64,000 nucleotides of DNA from the NCBI GenBank assembly GCA_019828595.1, contig JAHQRK010000018.1, forward strand, positions 1,054,001 through 1,118,000. The letters run 5' to 3'. Under the pieces are notes generated by a model, which was not told where the DNA came from, made no database searches, and saw only the letters and a list, made by a program, of their open reading frames with translations. Made by a program: the position numbers and the translations under genes. This DNA comes from Aphanomyces cochlioides. Taxonomy: Eukaryota; Oomycota; Saprolegniomycetes; Saprolegniales; Verrucalvaceae. Of the stretch, positions 1-14,200 are shown in pieces; position 1 is the first letter of the stretch; every line of letters starts with the position of its first letter.

Positions 1-299
1 CATCCTGGCGTCCCTTGTCTGAAATTCCGGAAGTTGTCGTCATGAAGATTGTGGAGGCACACATTTCGGATCCACGCTGGTTATTTCGACCCGTCCCCTT
101 CAAGACGGCATGTGATCCTGTTCAAGATCGGAAGAGTTTTCAAGTCAGTTTTCCCCACGCAGCAGTACTGGGCATACGAAGGCGACGTCAAGGACACAGC
201 AGACATGGGAATGCGCACTTGACTTCGGCCAAGCGACGGCTGTGCCGCGGAAATCCTCAGGACTTTCTCATTTGCGAATTTGACGTCTTTGCCATGCAA

Positions 300-742
300 G
301 AACAAATCCTCGTGAGGCATGAAGAACCGATTACTGCTATGGACTCCGACAGACTCGACCTCCGTGACACCGTGGCAACGCTCAAGCAATGCCAAGAAGA
401 GCACCTAGACGCGCGCCAAGATCAAGGAACAGCCGAAATGCGTGGCCGTCTTGCTGAGCTGCAGTACGGACACCGTTTACAGCGAGCGTAAGGGTAGTCG
501 CCTGCGGAGTTAGCAGGTGGCGATCTTTGCATCCTTCAGCCGGGTCTTGTGCTCGCTGTCGATGACATCCTAAACGTAGCACGACAACATGGTTGCGTCT
601 TCCGACCGTCCCTTGATCTCGGCTCGCGCATTTTGAAGCTCTTCTTGGCAGTGCTTGAGCTCTACAATGACGTCAAGGAGGTCGAATCTGTCGGCATCCA
701 CGGCGATAATCGGTACTTCTTGGATCACGACATTCTATTTGA
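300..742. repeat. Diverged inverted repeat of a decayed coding sequence
   Basis: The reverse complement of about 300-490 aligns with about 550-742 over nearly the whole length; I judge roughly 70 percent identity by eye. About 58 bp separate the arms. Read outward from the centre, both arms give related peptides: the left arm contains EVESVGVHSSNRFF and the right arm EVESVGIHGDNRYF. The two halves are therefore head-to-head copies of one ancestral coding segment. Neither half has a complete reading frame, so both look like relics. I do not recognise the protein family. It could be a transposon or gene-family fragment. Confidence 0.6.
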
Positions 743-750
743 ACGAGTTA

Positions 751-1004
751 GGCCGTGTTCGACTTGGCTTGGAATCATGATTCAAGGTGATTCTGAACCA
801 ATTTTATCCAATAGAAAACGATCACAAACCATATGAAATTTTGCGAAATTTCCTTCCGTTCCTCCAGGAACACTGGGATTATCCACTTTGGTGGGATAAT
901 CATGATTTTTAGAATCTACGTCAACCATTTTGAATGGGGTAGATTCTGAGAGTGAATGTGGATTCTCAAGAATGCTTGTAAATCCCGTGGATGACCCAAC
1001 ACGG
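751..1004. mobile_element. MITE-like element candidate
   Basis: A short non-coding AT-rich stretch starts with GGCCGTGTTCG directly after TTA and ends near CCAACACGG, giving 8 of 9 matching terminal inverted bases. The 10-bp palindrome AATCATGATT occurs at 773-782 and 898-907, and again just outside at 1029-1038. Termini of the GGCC-TGTT kind next to TTA recall PIF/Harbinger or hAT miniature elements, but the right target duplication is not visible. No transposase is encoded. The boundaries are approximate. Confidence 0.35.
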
Positions 1005-1466
1005 TTTTGCCTGGGAGAATCAAGATGGAATCATGATTTAGTGTTTCGATCGCGGTTAGCGTCGCGACGACGGCTAGTAGGGTAGCTCTAGGTTAGTTGG
1101 GGTGTTATGTCAGCTTTACTCGGGCTCTAGATAGCCCAAACTTGAATTTGCATTTCATTGTTACAATGAGGGGGGATTTCCTCTCTTCATGGAGTGGTCG
1201 CATCCGCCTAGGCCAATGGCGAAGCCATTGCATTGACTCGTCTTCTCCCTATAGAATCACGCATGCTTCAATCTACGAGCAGTCCTTCCCGTCGCGAGAA
1301 GATCAACAGAGAGACCAAGGAGGGGGACTTCTGTCCCAGTCCGTGATGGGACTAGGGGTTGAAGGGTTTATTGGGGTTTAGGGGTTCTCTATAACCTTTC
1401 TCTTTTTATATTTTGGGTTACTCGCAGATTTTATATTCGTATCAAGGCGGGAAAGTTGTCAAGTTG
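1005..1466. other. Intergenic stretch, no supported gene
   Basis: An open frame on the plus strand at 1097-1381 has no recognisable domain and no start context I trust. A sequence resembling an intron 3' end (ttactcgcag) lies just before 1429, so the next gene may have an unseen upstream exon here. Nothing else was recognised. Confidence 0.4.
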
Positions 1467-2222
1467 ATGATGAAAGGGCTTCCTTCCTTCGACTTTGATG
1501 TACGCCAGGAATGGATCGATCTGTCCTTGGCCGATGAACATGAAGATAGCGAAGAGAAAAGGCGCAACTGGGAATGGTTCCAAGTTTCTCATGCAGGGCA
1601 TGCATCGCCGAGAAAAGCACCCCATCCGAAACATGCCATCGCGGCAAAATCCAAACCAGTCAAGGGAAAAGAAGAAGAGTTTGTCAAGCGAATGCTCATG
1701 GAACACAACGCCAAGCTAAAGAATGCCAGGTTGTCTGAACGATCGTCGCACGGCCATCACATGTCATCTCACAAAGCCAACAGTGCAAGGAAGAGTGAAG
1801 AAAGAAAGAGCTCGCTCGAGTGTGCATGGCATGCTGTCCCACAAGGAAGCGTTACGAGAAAACAATCGAGGGAAACGCTCGGCAATATTCCAGAGCAAAG
1901 TGATGTGCATGCTGAAGAAAATGACAAGACTGCGACGTCAGCTCGAAGAAAAAACTTCATTTCGCCTGGACTTGCTGCTTCGAATTCACATCAGTCACCT
2001 GATCCAACTCGCGCGCAACTTCTCAGTAAATCCCCACGCGAGGATCTACAAGATATGCTTGACGAGCTCAAGTCTAAACAACCCACGTCACAAGCTTTAC
2101 GAGTGGCCTCATCAGACGCCAAACAATCAGTTAAGCGCAAGCTGCCCAGAGAGCAACTCGAGCTGCAGCTTCTTGTGCAGCAGCACAACGACAAGCACAA
2201 GCGACGCCATTCAAACCACTGA
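1467..2222 (+). CDS. Uncharacterised basic, charged protein
   Basis: An open frame of about 251 residues starts at ATG 1467 (a second ATG follows at 1470) and stops at 2222. The protein is rich in Lys, Arg, Ser, Glu and His. An acidic segment near the N-terminus contains SLADEHEDSEEKRRN. It ends in a Gln/His/Lys-rich helix-like tail (LELQLLVQQHNDKHKRR). No signal peptide, membrane segment or known domain is visible. The frame is open upstream to 1413 and is preceded by a plausible splice acceptor, so the true start may lie in an earlier exon. It ends 56 bp from the stop codon of the convergent dynein gene. The length and biased composition support coding, but no function can be assigned. Confidence 0.5.
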   Translation: MMKGLPSFDFDVRQEWIDLSLADEHEDSEEKRRNWEWFQVSHAGHASPRKAPHPKHAIAAKSKPVKGKEEEFVKRMLMEHNAKLKNARLSERSSHGHHMSSHKANSARKSEERKSSLECAWHAVPQGSVTRKQSRETLGNIPEQSDVHAEENDKTATSARRKNFISPGLAASNSHQSPDPTRAQLLSKSPREDLQDMLDELKSKQPTSQALRVASSDAKQSVKRKLPREQLELQLLVQQHNDKHKRRHSNH

Positions 2223-2278
2223 CATATGCAACGTCTCCCTGTAATTTATACGTCTTAACTACATCTATTGCCCAGCGT

Positions 2279-5200
2279 TTATGTGTCGAGCATGCACAAC
2301 ATTGCACAGCCACGGCGAATCCAATGGTCTGGAGGCTGCTTGGTTGGAATGTCGAGAGCTACGACGAAGTTTGTCGAATGACCAGTCGTCGACAGTGTCC
2401 CGGCTCGCGTTGACGTCTTGTAAAGCGGACATTCATACACACCTTTCGGTTTGTAATCGGCGCTTCGCATGGGTTTGAGCCACACCACGGGCATTTTGTC
2501 AAACAATTCTCCTGGCGTTGACTCCCCAATCTTCATTGTCGACCTGTCAAAGCGAGCGCCCTCCATAAATAAGCCTGAAATGTAGCAGCCAAAGGTAGGC
2601 GCAGATTTCACACCTTCTGGACCGTACGGCATGACCTCGCAAGTGACAATGAGTGCGTCGATGGCAATTTGATGCTCTCGGGAATAAACTTGCTTGACTG
2701 CTGTCATGAAGCCCTGGGGAAAGAAAAATCCTGGGAGCCAGTATGACTTAGGAGGACCCTCAACAAGCCATGCATTCGTGGTGTCAAGTCGTCGGAAAAA
2801 GTCTTCCACCCATGAACTCAGTGGCTTTAGACATGGATATCCTGCATCCTCCCACTCTTTTGGTATTTTCTGCAAGAGGAAACCATTGTACATCCGCTCC
2901 AGTGGCCCAGACATGACGACGAGCCCTTTGATCGCACGCTTCAAGTTTTCCAAAGTCGATTTCATCAGTTTCACGAGACCATTGAAGCGAATCATTTCTT
3001 GACCTAAGAATACGCCGAGTGAATTGCGACTGCCGCAGGTTTCTTTGAAAGTATCAGGGTGACCTCGAGCTTCGTCAAACATGTCAGGCATTCGTCCCTG
3101 AATGTACAGGACTAATTCCATCACAACAGCGTCGTTATCGCTGGCTTCGCTGCCTCCACCGCCTCCTCCACCGAGCATGAGTAACATCGTGGAAATGAGC
3201 TGACTTGTTTCTTTTTGCTGAAAAGTAATGTCGGCGTTGGCATGCAAACCGAAAATGTCTGGGGCATCGACAATTGGAAGACTTGCAACATATTTGCGCG
3301 TCTCTTCTAGCGTCCCAGAAGCAGGAGCATAATATGTATTGGATGATGCAAAGCGATAATTGTCGTCCAGGAGGGATTCATGAAAGAGCTTGCGCATGAT
3401 GGATGAGTTGGTTCGTTTATCCCATCGGTCGGTGATACGGCCGCCGTATGTAATGTCGGCAACCATGACATTCAGGGTCACAAATGGCACGTCTTCTTGC
3501 TCCTCTAAGTACAATATGACTTGCATCATACCAGTTTTCAGATCCGAGTTCATCCACTCGTACGGAATATTCCATCCAACTGCGCCAAATTTTCTTCGTT
3601 CCAGACAAAGCGCATTGTAGAATGCTAAGGCGAAAATAAACTTTTTGTACTCGCGGGGTTTGGAACAGCCTTCAAAGTCGGCTTCTTTCATATCGAGGAA
3701 GGTACGCCCTAAGTTGGCACGCATTCCCTTAGGGGGCTCGTTGGTAATCTTGATGCCATTCTGTAGAATAGGCACTGGGAATTTAGAGCTAAACACCAAG
3801 TTAGCCTCAATCTAGAAAGTAAATAATTACCTGGGCATACTTGTTAGCCACAAGCGAAATTGTGGATGAATGTCCAATTCCTTGCTCTTCTCCAAAATTT
3901 GTTCCAATTTACCGAGCCAACTTACAGCCAAGTGACAATTTTGCAAACAAACCCAGTCACCAGTCTCGCGTGCTGTCTTCATGAGCGCTTCGGCAATCGG
4001 TCCTTGGCCTTGACCCAAAGAGATGATTTTCAACCCTGGACCATCTTTGCCCTCATTTTTTGCGAGTTCAAGTAAATAGTCTGTGATATCTGCACCAGGA
4101 CTTAACACAAATATGAGGGGAATATCAGGAGCAGAGTCTATATAGCAGCCTTTCAAATCAAATGGCGGCGATTCTGTGAAAAATGCACCAGCTTCGCGTC
4201 CAACAAACTCACGAGTGCCAAACACTAGCATTTCTTCTCGGAATACTCTTAGAATGAGCAGTTTCTGAAAATTCGTTAGCTTGTCATTCAGCTCACCAGG
4301 GATGGTCTCTTGATGAGGCAATTCAGAATAAAGAATTGTTTCCCTCCATGATTCACTGTATTCAACGAGCGAATGTGGGAGGCTCTCAAACGCTTCACGG
4401 TTAACCTCGATAAGAGTTTCAACTCCTATCCACACACGCTCGGGAAGCCATTTTGGTTTTTGTGATACGTCTAAGGGATGCGTCCTAGGACAGAAGGGTA
4501 AATTTGAATGACCAGGACGACTTACCGCTTGGCGCCTATTAGATAAAAATTCCATTCGGCAGTAGTGATCGCACGACGCTGACGCAAAATTGACGCGACA
4601 ATCATAAATGCAAACACCACTTTGTCTTTTTCAAACAAGCCACGGCAAACGTTGACAAACATACTCATCGTGATATCGTTCATCAAAATATCCAGTCGTG
4701 TTTCCAGCTCGTCGGACTTTTCACTTAACTCTAGTCGCATTACAAAAAGCTTTTGATAGTACTGAAGTGAATATTGGTACATTGGATCAACCAGTGCAAG
4801 ATTGGCAATAACGAAGTAAATGATTGAACCTCGGACCGCTACACAACGATAGCCTTCACGGGTCGTGTTGATTTCCTTCGACGTAACTTCGGCCTCACTC
4901 ATTCGGGTCTTAATTGCACTTGAGGTAACTTTACTATGACTGAGAGTATCGATCAATTCCTCGTCGTCAAGAATATTCCCTTTCGAGTTTTCCAACATGT
5001 ACAAGATTTTATCTTCAATTTCTTTGAGAGCTTTCTTGTCAGCTGCAATTGTTACTGTCAGCTCGTCTTTCTTCTGCTCTAAATCTGGACGCTCATTTCG
5101 TACGACATCCACAAGAAGCTGGTCCTCCAAGCCTGTAAGAGTTACTGTAAAATTGATTACTGTGACTTTGATGCAGACTTCAGGCATGTAATGCGGGTTT

Positions 5201-8200
5201 GCAAGCTTTGTCGTTATGTAGAATCGAAACGAGTCAGCGTAGGGAATGTCTGAATCGCCTAAGTGCAGCAAATTTTGTCCTGATCGTTTGAATACTTGTT
5301 TTAAAAGAACAGGTTCCAAGCTGGGGTCAAGCTCTTCCTCAACATTTTCTAGTAGCACAGGCATGCCATACCGAATGGCATTTTCTAATGTCCGCAAGAA
5401 ATCCTTTTCTGTGAGCTTGATAATTTGCAAGTTGCTCGTCTTGTACATATTCTTGATCCACTTGTTTGCTTGACCTTGAGGATCAATCATCAGAGGCCAC
5501 CGTCGACCCATGGTCGCGAAAAGACCGTTCTCAGTTGAAAATGCATCAGCCGGCAGTCCCATTATATTCCATTCACGAACTACGACAGGATCACTCAAGA
5601 TGCGTTCCAAGCTGAAATTATTATCCACTGGCAATTGCGACTCTTTACAAAATTGGATCCACATAACCTGCATCTCAGCACGGAATTCTGCGGTAAATGG
5701 ACCCATGTACGCGATGCATCCTGAACTCAAGATCATATTTCCAACCAAGTTTATCATATCATGGCCAAGAGTTTCGGCACATTCAAGCCAACGTTCTTTC
5801 TCTTCACCCAAACTGTCAATCAATTTCTCTGCTCGAACTAGTTGCGCTTGAGTTAATGCTGTTTGGGCTTCCAGCTCTGCCTTTTTAGTTTGAGCTTCAT
5901 GCAACGTCTTCTTGAGACCGGCGACTTTTGCAAGAACTTCGTTCAACCCAGCTTGTTTCACCTCCAGCTTGCCTTGCTCTTGGGCTAAGGTGGCTTCGGC
6001 TGCTTTTAGCTTTTCTTTCTTTGGCCCAATATTCTTGGCCACCGCATCGTACGTATACATTGCACGCACCCACATACACAATGAAGTAGCAGCAGACGAG
6101 ATACTGGCGAGGTTTTCAGGAGTAAATTCTTCGTCTTGTACGAATTTTGCCAACTGGCGGATAGTTTTTGGAGGAATATTATCCTTGTCAAATTCTTTCA
6201 GCTTGTCGAGAAACTTCATGTCATTGAGAAGCTTTTTCCCTTCGTTCCATTCTTGTTTCACTCCAAAGAGAAGACAAATTGCGTTCATCGTCACACCAAC
6301 CATTTTTGGTGGATTTGCAAAAGACTTCACGACAGTAATGTCATCCTTCTTTAGAGAATTCAAAGCTCCAATAGCGGCATAATACGCTGGCATAGCCTCA
6401 TCAAGATCTTTCTGGCAATCATCTTTGATCAGCTTGACTTCATCTGCGATGGCATTTGCGGCCTTCACATCAGCTTCGATGAGAACTTGCTGCTTGTCAG
6501 CTTCCTCTTGATCCTTCGCAACTTGAGTCAAAAGCTCAGATGTTTCTTTCTGTGATTTGACTAAGACTGGCTGCAAAACAATCAGTTCAGTTTTCAGATT
6601 GCCAACAATTTCTTCAGTTTCAGCCAACTTTTTCAAGCCACCTCTGTATCGAGCTTCCTTTGCTTTTACGAGACCTCGTTGGGTTCTCAACATGTCAACG
6701 TAAAGTCGTATAAGCTCCAAGTACGATGTCGGTGTTGTATATGTCTGACGTTTCAACTCCTTAAAGTATTTTGCAGTGGCAGCTTCAACGCTTCTGTGGA
6801 TGGTCACAGCCATATTACACAAGGTATCGACGTGCTTTTCAATACCAAGCTCATCAGCTGATGCAGCTAAAAATCGAATAGCAACTGAGTGCAAAGCATC
6901 CTCAGGCCATGCATTGAACCAATCGATCGTACAGCAATTTACAAGTGAGGGAAACATACGACAGCGATTTCGAAACCCAGCTCCAATTGGAGAGAAAGCA
7001 AGTACAAAATGAAGATTTTCACGTACAAGAGTCAGGTAATGGGCAATAATATCTTCTCGAGTTACTTTTCCCATGGTAGCAGCAATTGGACGAACCATAC
7101 CGACAATTTTCTCCATTTCATCAGCAGTGTACAAGTTCGGGACATCACCTGTATTGAGGATATTGTTTATATCTTCCAAAAATGACTCGACAACAATTTG
7201 AGTGTCGCTGAACAAGAACACGACCGGTTTAGCTTCGCCACCAGCAACCATTAAAATCTTCTTGAGATCTTCGTGGAACTCATTTGTACCGTAGCCACGA
7301 GTGATTTCGATCGAAAAGCACTTGTAATCAGCCATGAATGCCGCGAGTCTTGTTAAACTTTGACGACCACTACCACCCACGCCAACCAGAAGTGCGTTGC
7401 CACGAGGCTGGCGTAAAATTCGACAAATTCGACTGATGTGATGAATAGCGTCGTTGAAGAAAACCAAGTGCATTTGACTTGGGAATGTGATATTGTATTC
7501 CTCCAAGTACTCGAGTAGGAGAGCATTTAAACGATTCATGTCGGTCATTTCAGCATATGCACGATTTTCTCTCGTGGTGAAATCGCCGTACAAACAACTT
7601 CCAAAAGTCGCAGGCTCCCAAATTAGCTGAAGATGTGACTCAAGAAGCGATGAGCATGCATTGTTAAACCACGCACGATCCGTTGCGTCGATGAGACGGT
7701 CACGGAATACGCGAGCCTCTTCGTGGAGCCACAGCCTCACCAACGTGTCAGCAGTTGAAGCATTGGCTTTCTTAACCATTAGTACACCTTGAAAGACTTT
7801 TGACAAATCTCGCAAGTTAAAAGTGTAATGCGACTTGGATGGAGTTGGCAGCAATTCTGCTTCGACACGCTGATACAATTGAACGCTGGCTAGCACAATT
7901 GGTTGAGCCATGTGACTTAGTGTTGGGATTTCTGAGTCCAGGAAGCCACTGAGAATAGAGACAAAGATCTGTGTCATGGCTTCAGCCGATAAATTTGGAA
8001 TCCAGCACATGTGAAAGTGACGCATGAGGCGTGGTGTGACTTCTGAACGACCGCCACCGGGAGGTGCGCATGCAGCAGCAAACACAACATTGATTACGTT
8101 CTTGAAGAACATCTTTTCAATGTCGTAGAAACCTCCCGAGTCAATGACTTGGCGAAGCAACTCATTAGGTGGTTGAGCTCCATAGACTTCCAGAGCGGGC

Positions 8201-11200
8201 ATATTTAGGTCATCGATAAACATGAACATCTTTTTGCCATGAGGCGCACCTAGTAAGTTCTTGCGTTTCTTTTCGAGCTTGAGTTCCAACATTTCATTCA
8301 AATTTGCTGGTTTTGTCTGAGCACTATACCCCATAGTTGATGCTACAAAGAAATCTGTCTTGGACATTTCATCCAAGAATGATTGAATAATGACGGATTT
8401 ACCAACACCAGTTTCACCACTGTAAAGAACATGGTGGCCATTTGACATAAGTCTTTCCAGAAGAAATCGAAAGCGAGTTGTATCTTGAGTTGGCACCAAC
8501 ATAGAAAAGTAAGATGCTCTTGGGTCGTAGGTAAAGTGAGGCGTCCGAAGGATCCACGATATCCATTTGGTGTTTACATCATCGACTGCATAGTTATATA
8601 CGTTATCCACCGACCCAACGTAATCAAATAGGGCTTCCAACTGATGGACACAAAATTCATGAAACTTTGGCCGTGATGCATCGTCGATATTCGCTCCAAC
8701 ACTCCAAGTGAGGGAGAAAATGAAATACATACGTGCTAAGCAGGCCATATCAGCGCCATTTGCAGTTGATGTGGTTACAGAAGTAGCAGATAAACAAGAC
8801 GCGAGGAGATTGAGACATGACTGCATCAGATTTCCATTGTTACTGGGCACTTTCTCCTTGCACTTGGAGCGCACAAATTGGATTGAAGGTGGTAAATGAT
8901 ATTCAATCAGCTCCAAGATTACAGAGGCGAAATCCGAGGATAATATTTTGTCCAAAACATTAACTTTCCATGTCCGGGCAAGAGAAATCAAACCAACGTG
9001 GACTTGTTCCATGTAGACCATGCCGCAGCGGCTCACAGTTGCAGGAGACGCCACTCTCAAATCTTGAACTTCGAAAAGCATGTGTAAAGTTGATGGCAAT
9101 TTAATGCGCTCACTATTTGCCAAACAAAGTGTCTTGTTATCGTCCAACACAGTGTTCATGTTTTCAATCCAAACTGCATCGACAGGACCATCGAATACGA
9201 CCCAATTACGAGCATCACTTTCACCAGCTTCGGCCACAGCTTGACGGACCAGTTTTGGTACGAGACCGTCCGTCCACTCGGACGTAAGAAGATTGAATTC
9301 CCCGTATAACTGACCTGCAGAAATACTCTTTGGATTCAGAATCAAGCGAGTGACAACTTTATAAAAGCCGTCACGATCAACAACGCCTTGCTCATGTAGC
9401 GAAGTGAGAGCTTTTGAAAGGATCAGAGCATTGGTAGATTTACCACTCCCTGCTTCACCTACCAACATCATTCCGTGGCGAACAAGCTGTGTTTCGTGGA
9501 CCTGGATAGTTTTTAACACGAACGAGTTCACTTGCTGTAGATTCAAAGCAGCTAGCTCCGTTTCAATCGCTTTCTGGAGAACACCATAATCGACAAAAGG
9601 TACAACTACACCAGGGAACAAGTCACTAATAATGCCACGAAACAGTGGTAAATCGGCCTCGAGAAACTTTGGTACGTTCGAATCGCGCATAGCTCGAATT
9701 AGCAATAGATCTTCATGAGTCTCTGGCCACTTTCGCTTCAGCTGGCCAGCAGCAACAAGAACTGACTTCACAGCCCGCATACCAAAGTCATAATGGTCTT
9801 GCTTGGACAGTTGCTCCGATGAAAGTGAGTACAATTGAGTCATCTTGTGTGATAATGGTAGAGCATTTGCAAAACCCTCTGAAAACAAAACGATTTCAGC
9901 TATCAAACGGTAATCAGGCACCATCATGGCAACAGGACGGAAAAGAGCTTTGAGATTATCTGGAAGTTCCGTTCGGCCAGCATAACCTGGATTCATCGTG
10001 ATAAAAACTCCAAAGCCCGTATTGAGCTTTATCATCTTTCCTTCGAAGTCAAATTGCTCCGCGTCGCAGATGATAGCTTGCTGAATACATAATACTTGTT
10101 GAGCAATCACACTCAACACTTCAATATCAATTCGATTAAATTCATCAAAGCAAGCCCATGCACCGGCTTGGGCCAAACCAGAGAAAAATCGACCCATGAT
10201 TTTGTAATCCAAGCCGTCCGAGCAGTTAAACACGACACATTGAACTGCCAACGCTTTGGCTAAATCTTTAGTGGTTTCAGTCTTCCCAGTTCCTGCAGGA
10301 CCAGCAGGTGCACCTCCAAGACGTAAGTGGAGGGCACCAGTGAGTGTCATATAACAAATATCCGTGAGAGGTGTGATGACAAGTCGAGGAGTATTCCCCA
10401 AATACTCGTACGCATAGACGAAACGAGTGTTTGTCTGACGAGCAACGCAGTTGTTAATATCTTCTTCCCAGTAGTAGCGAAGTTGTCGCGTCCATTCAAA
10501 ATCTGTGATACTGGAAACTTTGTTTGAACACAATGACCGCACAACATCACGAGCGTGCACATCGATGGTGATGAGTGCACCCATCAAACTTCGCTGCAGT
10601 TTAGTCAATTCGCTCCGAACTAATGTCACCATGCCATCAATTTGCTTGAGACTGAATTGTAGAAATTCTTCAATGGCATTTGCATTTTCATTTCTTTCAA
10701 CTAGGCAGATGGAGTACGCAACATTTCGTGTCCAAAACACTTGGTCAATCATAATGATCACCTGGGAGGGAAAAGCAAATAGCCATTCTTTGCGGTCGAT
10801 GGCATTGCCCACAGGATAAGCTTTGAAAGAAGCATACGATTCAGTGTACAAACTCTCGCGCATGGCCTTTTCAACTTCGAGCAGCCAAGTCTCGACCGGA
10901 CCTTGCGCAACTACCACGTTGGGAAACTGCACCTTTTCACCTTCTGCACTCACCATGGCGGTGATACGATTACTCGGAGTTGATTGTCCAGGAGGTATTT
11001 CAAAATGCACGGATTTAACAGCGTCGAAGCACTTGCTCAGATGCGGTTGCACTGCGCGGGGATCGCGAGTCTGACTAAGAATTTCGAGTAGTTCGTCGTT
11101 AGACAAAAAGTAAAAGCGTGGAAATGCCATGCGCTTTGTTTCTAGGTAGTCCTCGAGCGATTTCTGAATTTCTTCAAGCAATTGATTCGATAATTTGAAT

Positions 11201-14200
11201 TGGTCCAGCATCTCACTTCCATTTTCAACTGCTTTCAGCACGGCTGGATCTTCATTCGTGCGTGTCATGGTCGTTCGCCAATTTTTGTCAACCAACTGGA
11301 ACTTTTGTGCCTCGATTGGAAGTTGCTTCTGAATGTCCTCGGCACAAAATATTGTTTCCAAGTACATCCAGTTACGCTGACAAGTCACCCATTCATCCAA
11401 GGTTTCTGAGAGCAATGCCAACTTCTTATTCCAGCGGTCAACTTCATCCTTTACACCCATGATGTATCGAGAGCCCATCATTGTCTGTAATGTGACTTGG
11501 TTGTCTTCAAGGAGAGTCAGAATGTCTTCCAGGCCACCCAAAATAAACATTTCCTTCGAATCGCGATGAGAAATACATGTAAACTGGGTTTGCTCCCATC
11601 CCACTCGGATTTTATTCAATGAGGCTTCGATTTGAGCTTCTCCTGATGAAGTTGCTGATATCTCTGACACCAAGTCTTTGAATTCGAAAATATCATAGGA
11701 TATCAAATTTTCCAACGTAAATGCAATGCCAGGATACCAAGGTTGATTGAGTGCCTTGTATATTTTTTCCCAGTGGCGATCTTTCATCGAAGGCGACCCA
11801 AGCTCCAAAATAGTGGGAATTTTCAGCTTGAACTCGGCAGCTCTATCTTTCAGCAGAGCTGTGACATCATTACTGAGCTTCTTGTGCATAGCATATGCAT
11901 CCTTGAAGGCAACAGCCACGTCTTTTGCCAATTCTTCGACATCAATATTGACAAAAGGATTGTGCAACACATTTCGCTGCTGCTCGTTCCATTTCTCCAC
12001 TGAGGTCCACAGAGTTTCTACCGTGTTAAAGTACTCCATAGTCGTTGTTAAGTTGATATACTTGTAGGGCTCAATGTTGAAAAGCAATTGATACTCTGAG
12101 TATTGCTTGGACAGCTCTTCCAGCTGAAGCAGTCGCTGTTTTACAATATCCAATTCACCCAGTACAATTGGCGTCTCATCAAAGTTAGCAGCATCAATGA
12201 ATACACCAGTTTGAAGTTGCTCATTCAATTGAATTGTTTGCTCATCCAATCGAGCAATATTTGAGTCCAACTGCTGGGTCATTTCACTTAATTTGCCTTG
12301 AATAAATGCCTCAACAGCATCTGTCTCCTCTTTGTAGATTTCTTGGACACTACGAAGATCATCCAGCTGAACCATATCTTCACTGCTAATCCGAACACCA
12401 TAGTTACTCAATAGTCGATACATCTCGTCGACAACGTTGGTATTCTTCACTAATGCCTTTTGCTTTTGCTTAAGGCCTTGAACTCGTTCCACATGGGCAG
12501 CAAATTCTTTCAAATGTTGTGGACGTTGACTGAGCATTTGAATTCGTTGTTTGTATTCGCTTAATTGCAATTTACACTTTGCGCGAGCTTGATCCTTCAC
12601 CAGACCTTTCATCGCGTCCAATTTAGCAGAAGTCATGGGTATAAGGTTTTGCTTAAGCTTGCGGCTTTCGACATGCAGAATACCAATGGTTTGACCAGCA
12701 CGCATTTTTTCCAACTCCTTCTCCCAAGTTGCGATTTGGAGCATGTCTGCTTTCAGGGAGTTCACAGTATGAGTACGCTGGGAATAATCGTTTTCAAAGT
12801 CCCATTGTTTGTCGTATTCGAAAATTGGTCGAACGCTGTCAAAGATACGAACATACTCTGTGGCTTCCAAGTAATCGTTTTGGATCTTCGCGACTAAATC
12901 AGCTCGAATTGTTTTAAAGTCGACAGATTGTGTGATTGTAGGTCCAACATGAGGACTATCCATGAGTGCATTTGCCATGTATGGTGCAAAAGGTCGCAAG
13001 TAAATGATTCGAGACACAGAGTTTACAACACCGACAATGTCGTCTGTCATGGACACCACAATATTCTGGATTTGTTCACAGGTTGGTGAAAAGACAGTGT
13101 CAACGTCGCCAAAATGAATCGTCGTTTCAAAGAGACCAGTCTTCCGGGGGACTTTAGACAATTCTGCAAGAAATTCGCGACAGCTCGAGACAGCCAAGAG
13201 TACGAGACTCTCGGTTGTAATGTAGTCGATGAGTCGGATGAAATCACATAACATGGATGCTTCTTCACCTGCACGTTTGAGCAGCTTACGTCGAGCTTGC
13301 TGTTCATTTTTAGCCGCCACGATTGATTTTGTCTTGTCAATATGAACTGAAAGATCATTCAAATCATCATTGTGATGAACTTGGCGAGCGAGGTTGTTCA
13401 CGTCTGAGCACACTTTCTGCGCAATTCCTTGAAGCTTTTCAACGCACGACTCAAATTGCTTCGACGCATCAGCCCGCTTCGTCGCTTGGTACTCGACAAA
13501 CGCGCTCACTTCGTACGTTTTCTGGGCCCGAAAGTCCAGGAGCAAGACGCTTTGGAGATCCATTGTGACTTTCTTCACTTGCAGCAAGGGAAATGAGAAG
13601 CTTTCCTTGCCAAGGAAAAGAGAATTGCATAATTGCTTCCGCTGTCGACGAAATAGTTTAAAGCGGACACGTGTATTCCATGCCATGAACGCCTTGTTGA
13701 CGAGATAATACTTGTAGAAGCGAAAACTCGTCAGAACATTGAACAGAGTCGACTGCCGCATCCATTCTGCTAGCGCAATGAATTCAGAGGGCGCACCAGG
13801 TTGAATGTGCACTAATCCACTCGCCGACATTGTAAAGTGCTCTGGTTGAGCATCGCCAGGGAGGACGACCACCAAATCGTACGGCCGAAACAGCAGAGTT
13901 TCCTTGGCGCGGTTCAAATGCACAAACTTGATTTGGCTGCTCGATCCGTTCCGGGCAAAGAATGAAATCGCATCTTCACCGGTGTGCAAGCCTGCCGAGC
14001 GAATCAAAGCTTCATCGGTCGTGCGTTCTAGCGTGCCGGTTAAAGCTACAGGTGCAGTCGCATCTGTCGGAGCAGCAGGTTCAGGTTCGATTGGGGATCG
14101 CACATCTTCAATGTCACGGTCTTCTTCCACCAAAGACTTTCGAAGAAACTCCAACGACGCGCTTTTCTTCGACGGCGTCATTGGTGTCATGGGGACTGAA

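Noticed and set aside
1360..1390. Telomere-like GGGTTTAGGGG run
   Set aside because: Only one or two imperfect units; not a telomeric array or interstitial telomere.
3150..3180. Gly-run in the C-terminal part of the first dynein as a possible microsatellite disease-type repeat
   Set aside because: Seven codons in a surface loop region are within normal variation.
4997..13568. Many plus-strand open frames of 60-110 codons across the dynein gene
   Set aside because: They are antisense shadows of a continuously conserved dynein reading frame and carry no domain signal.
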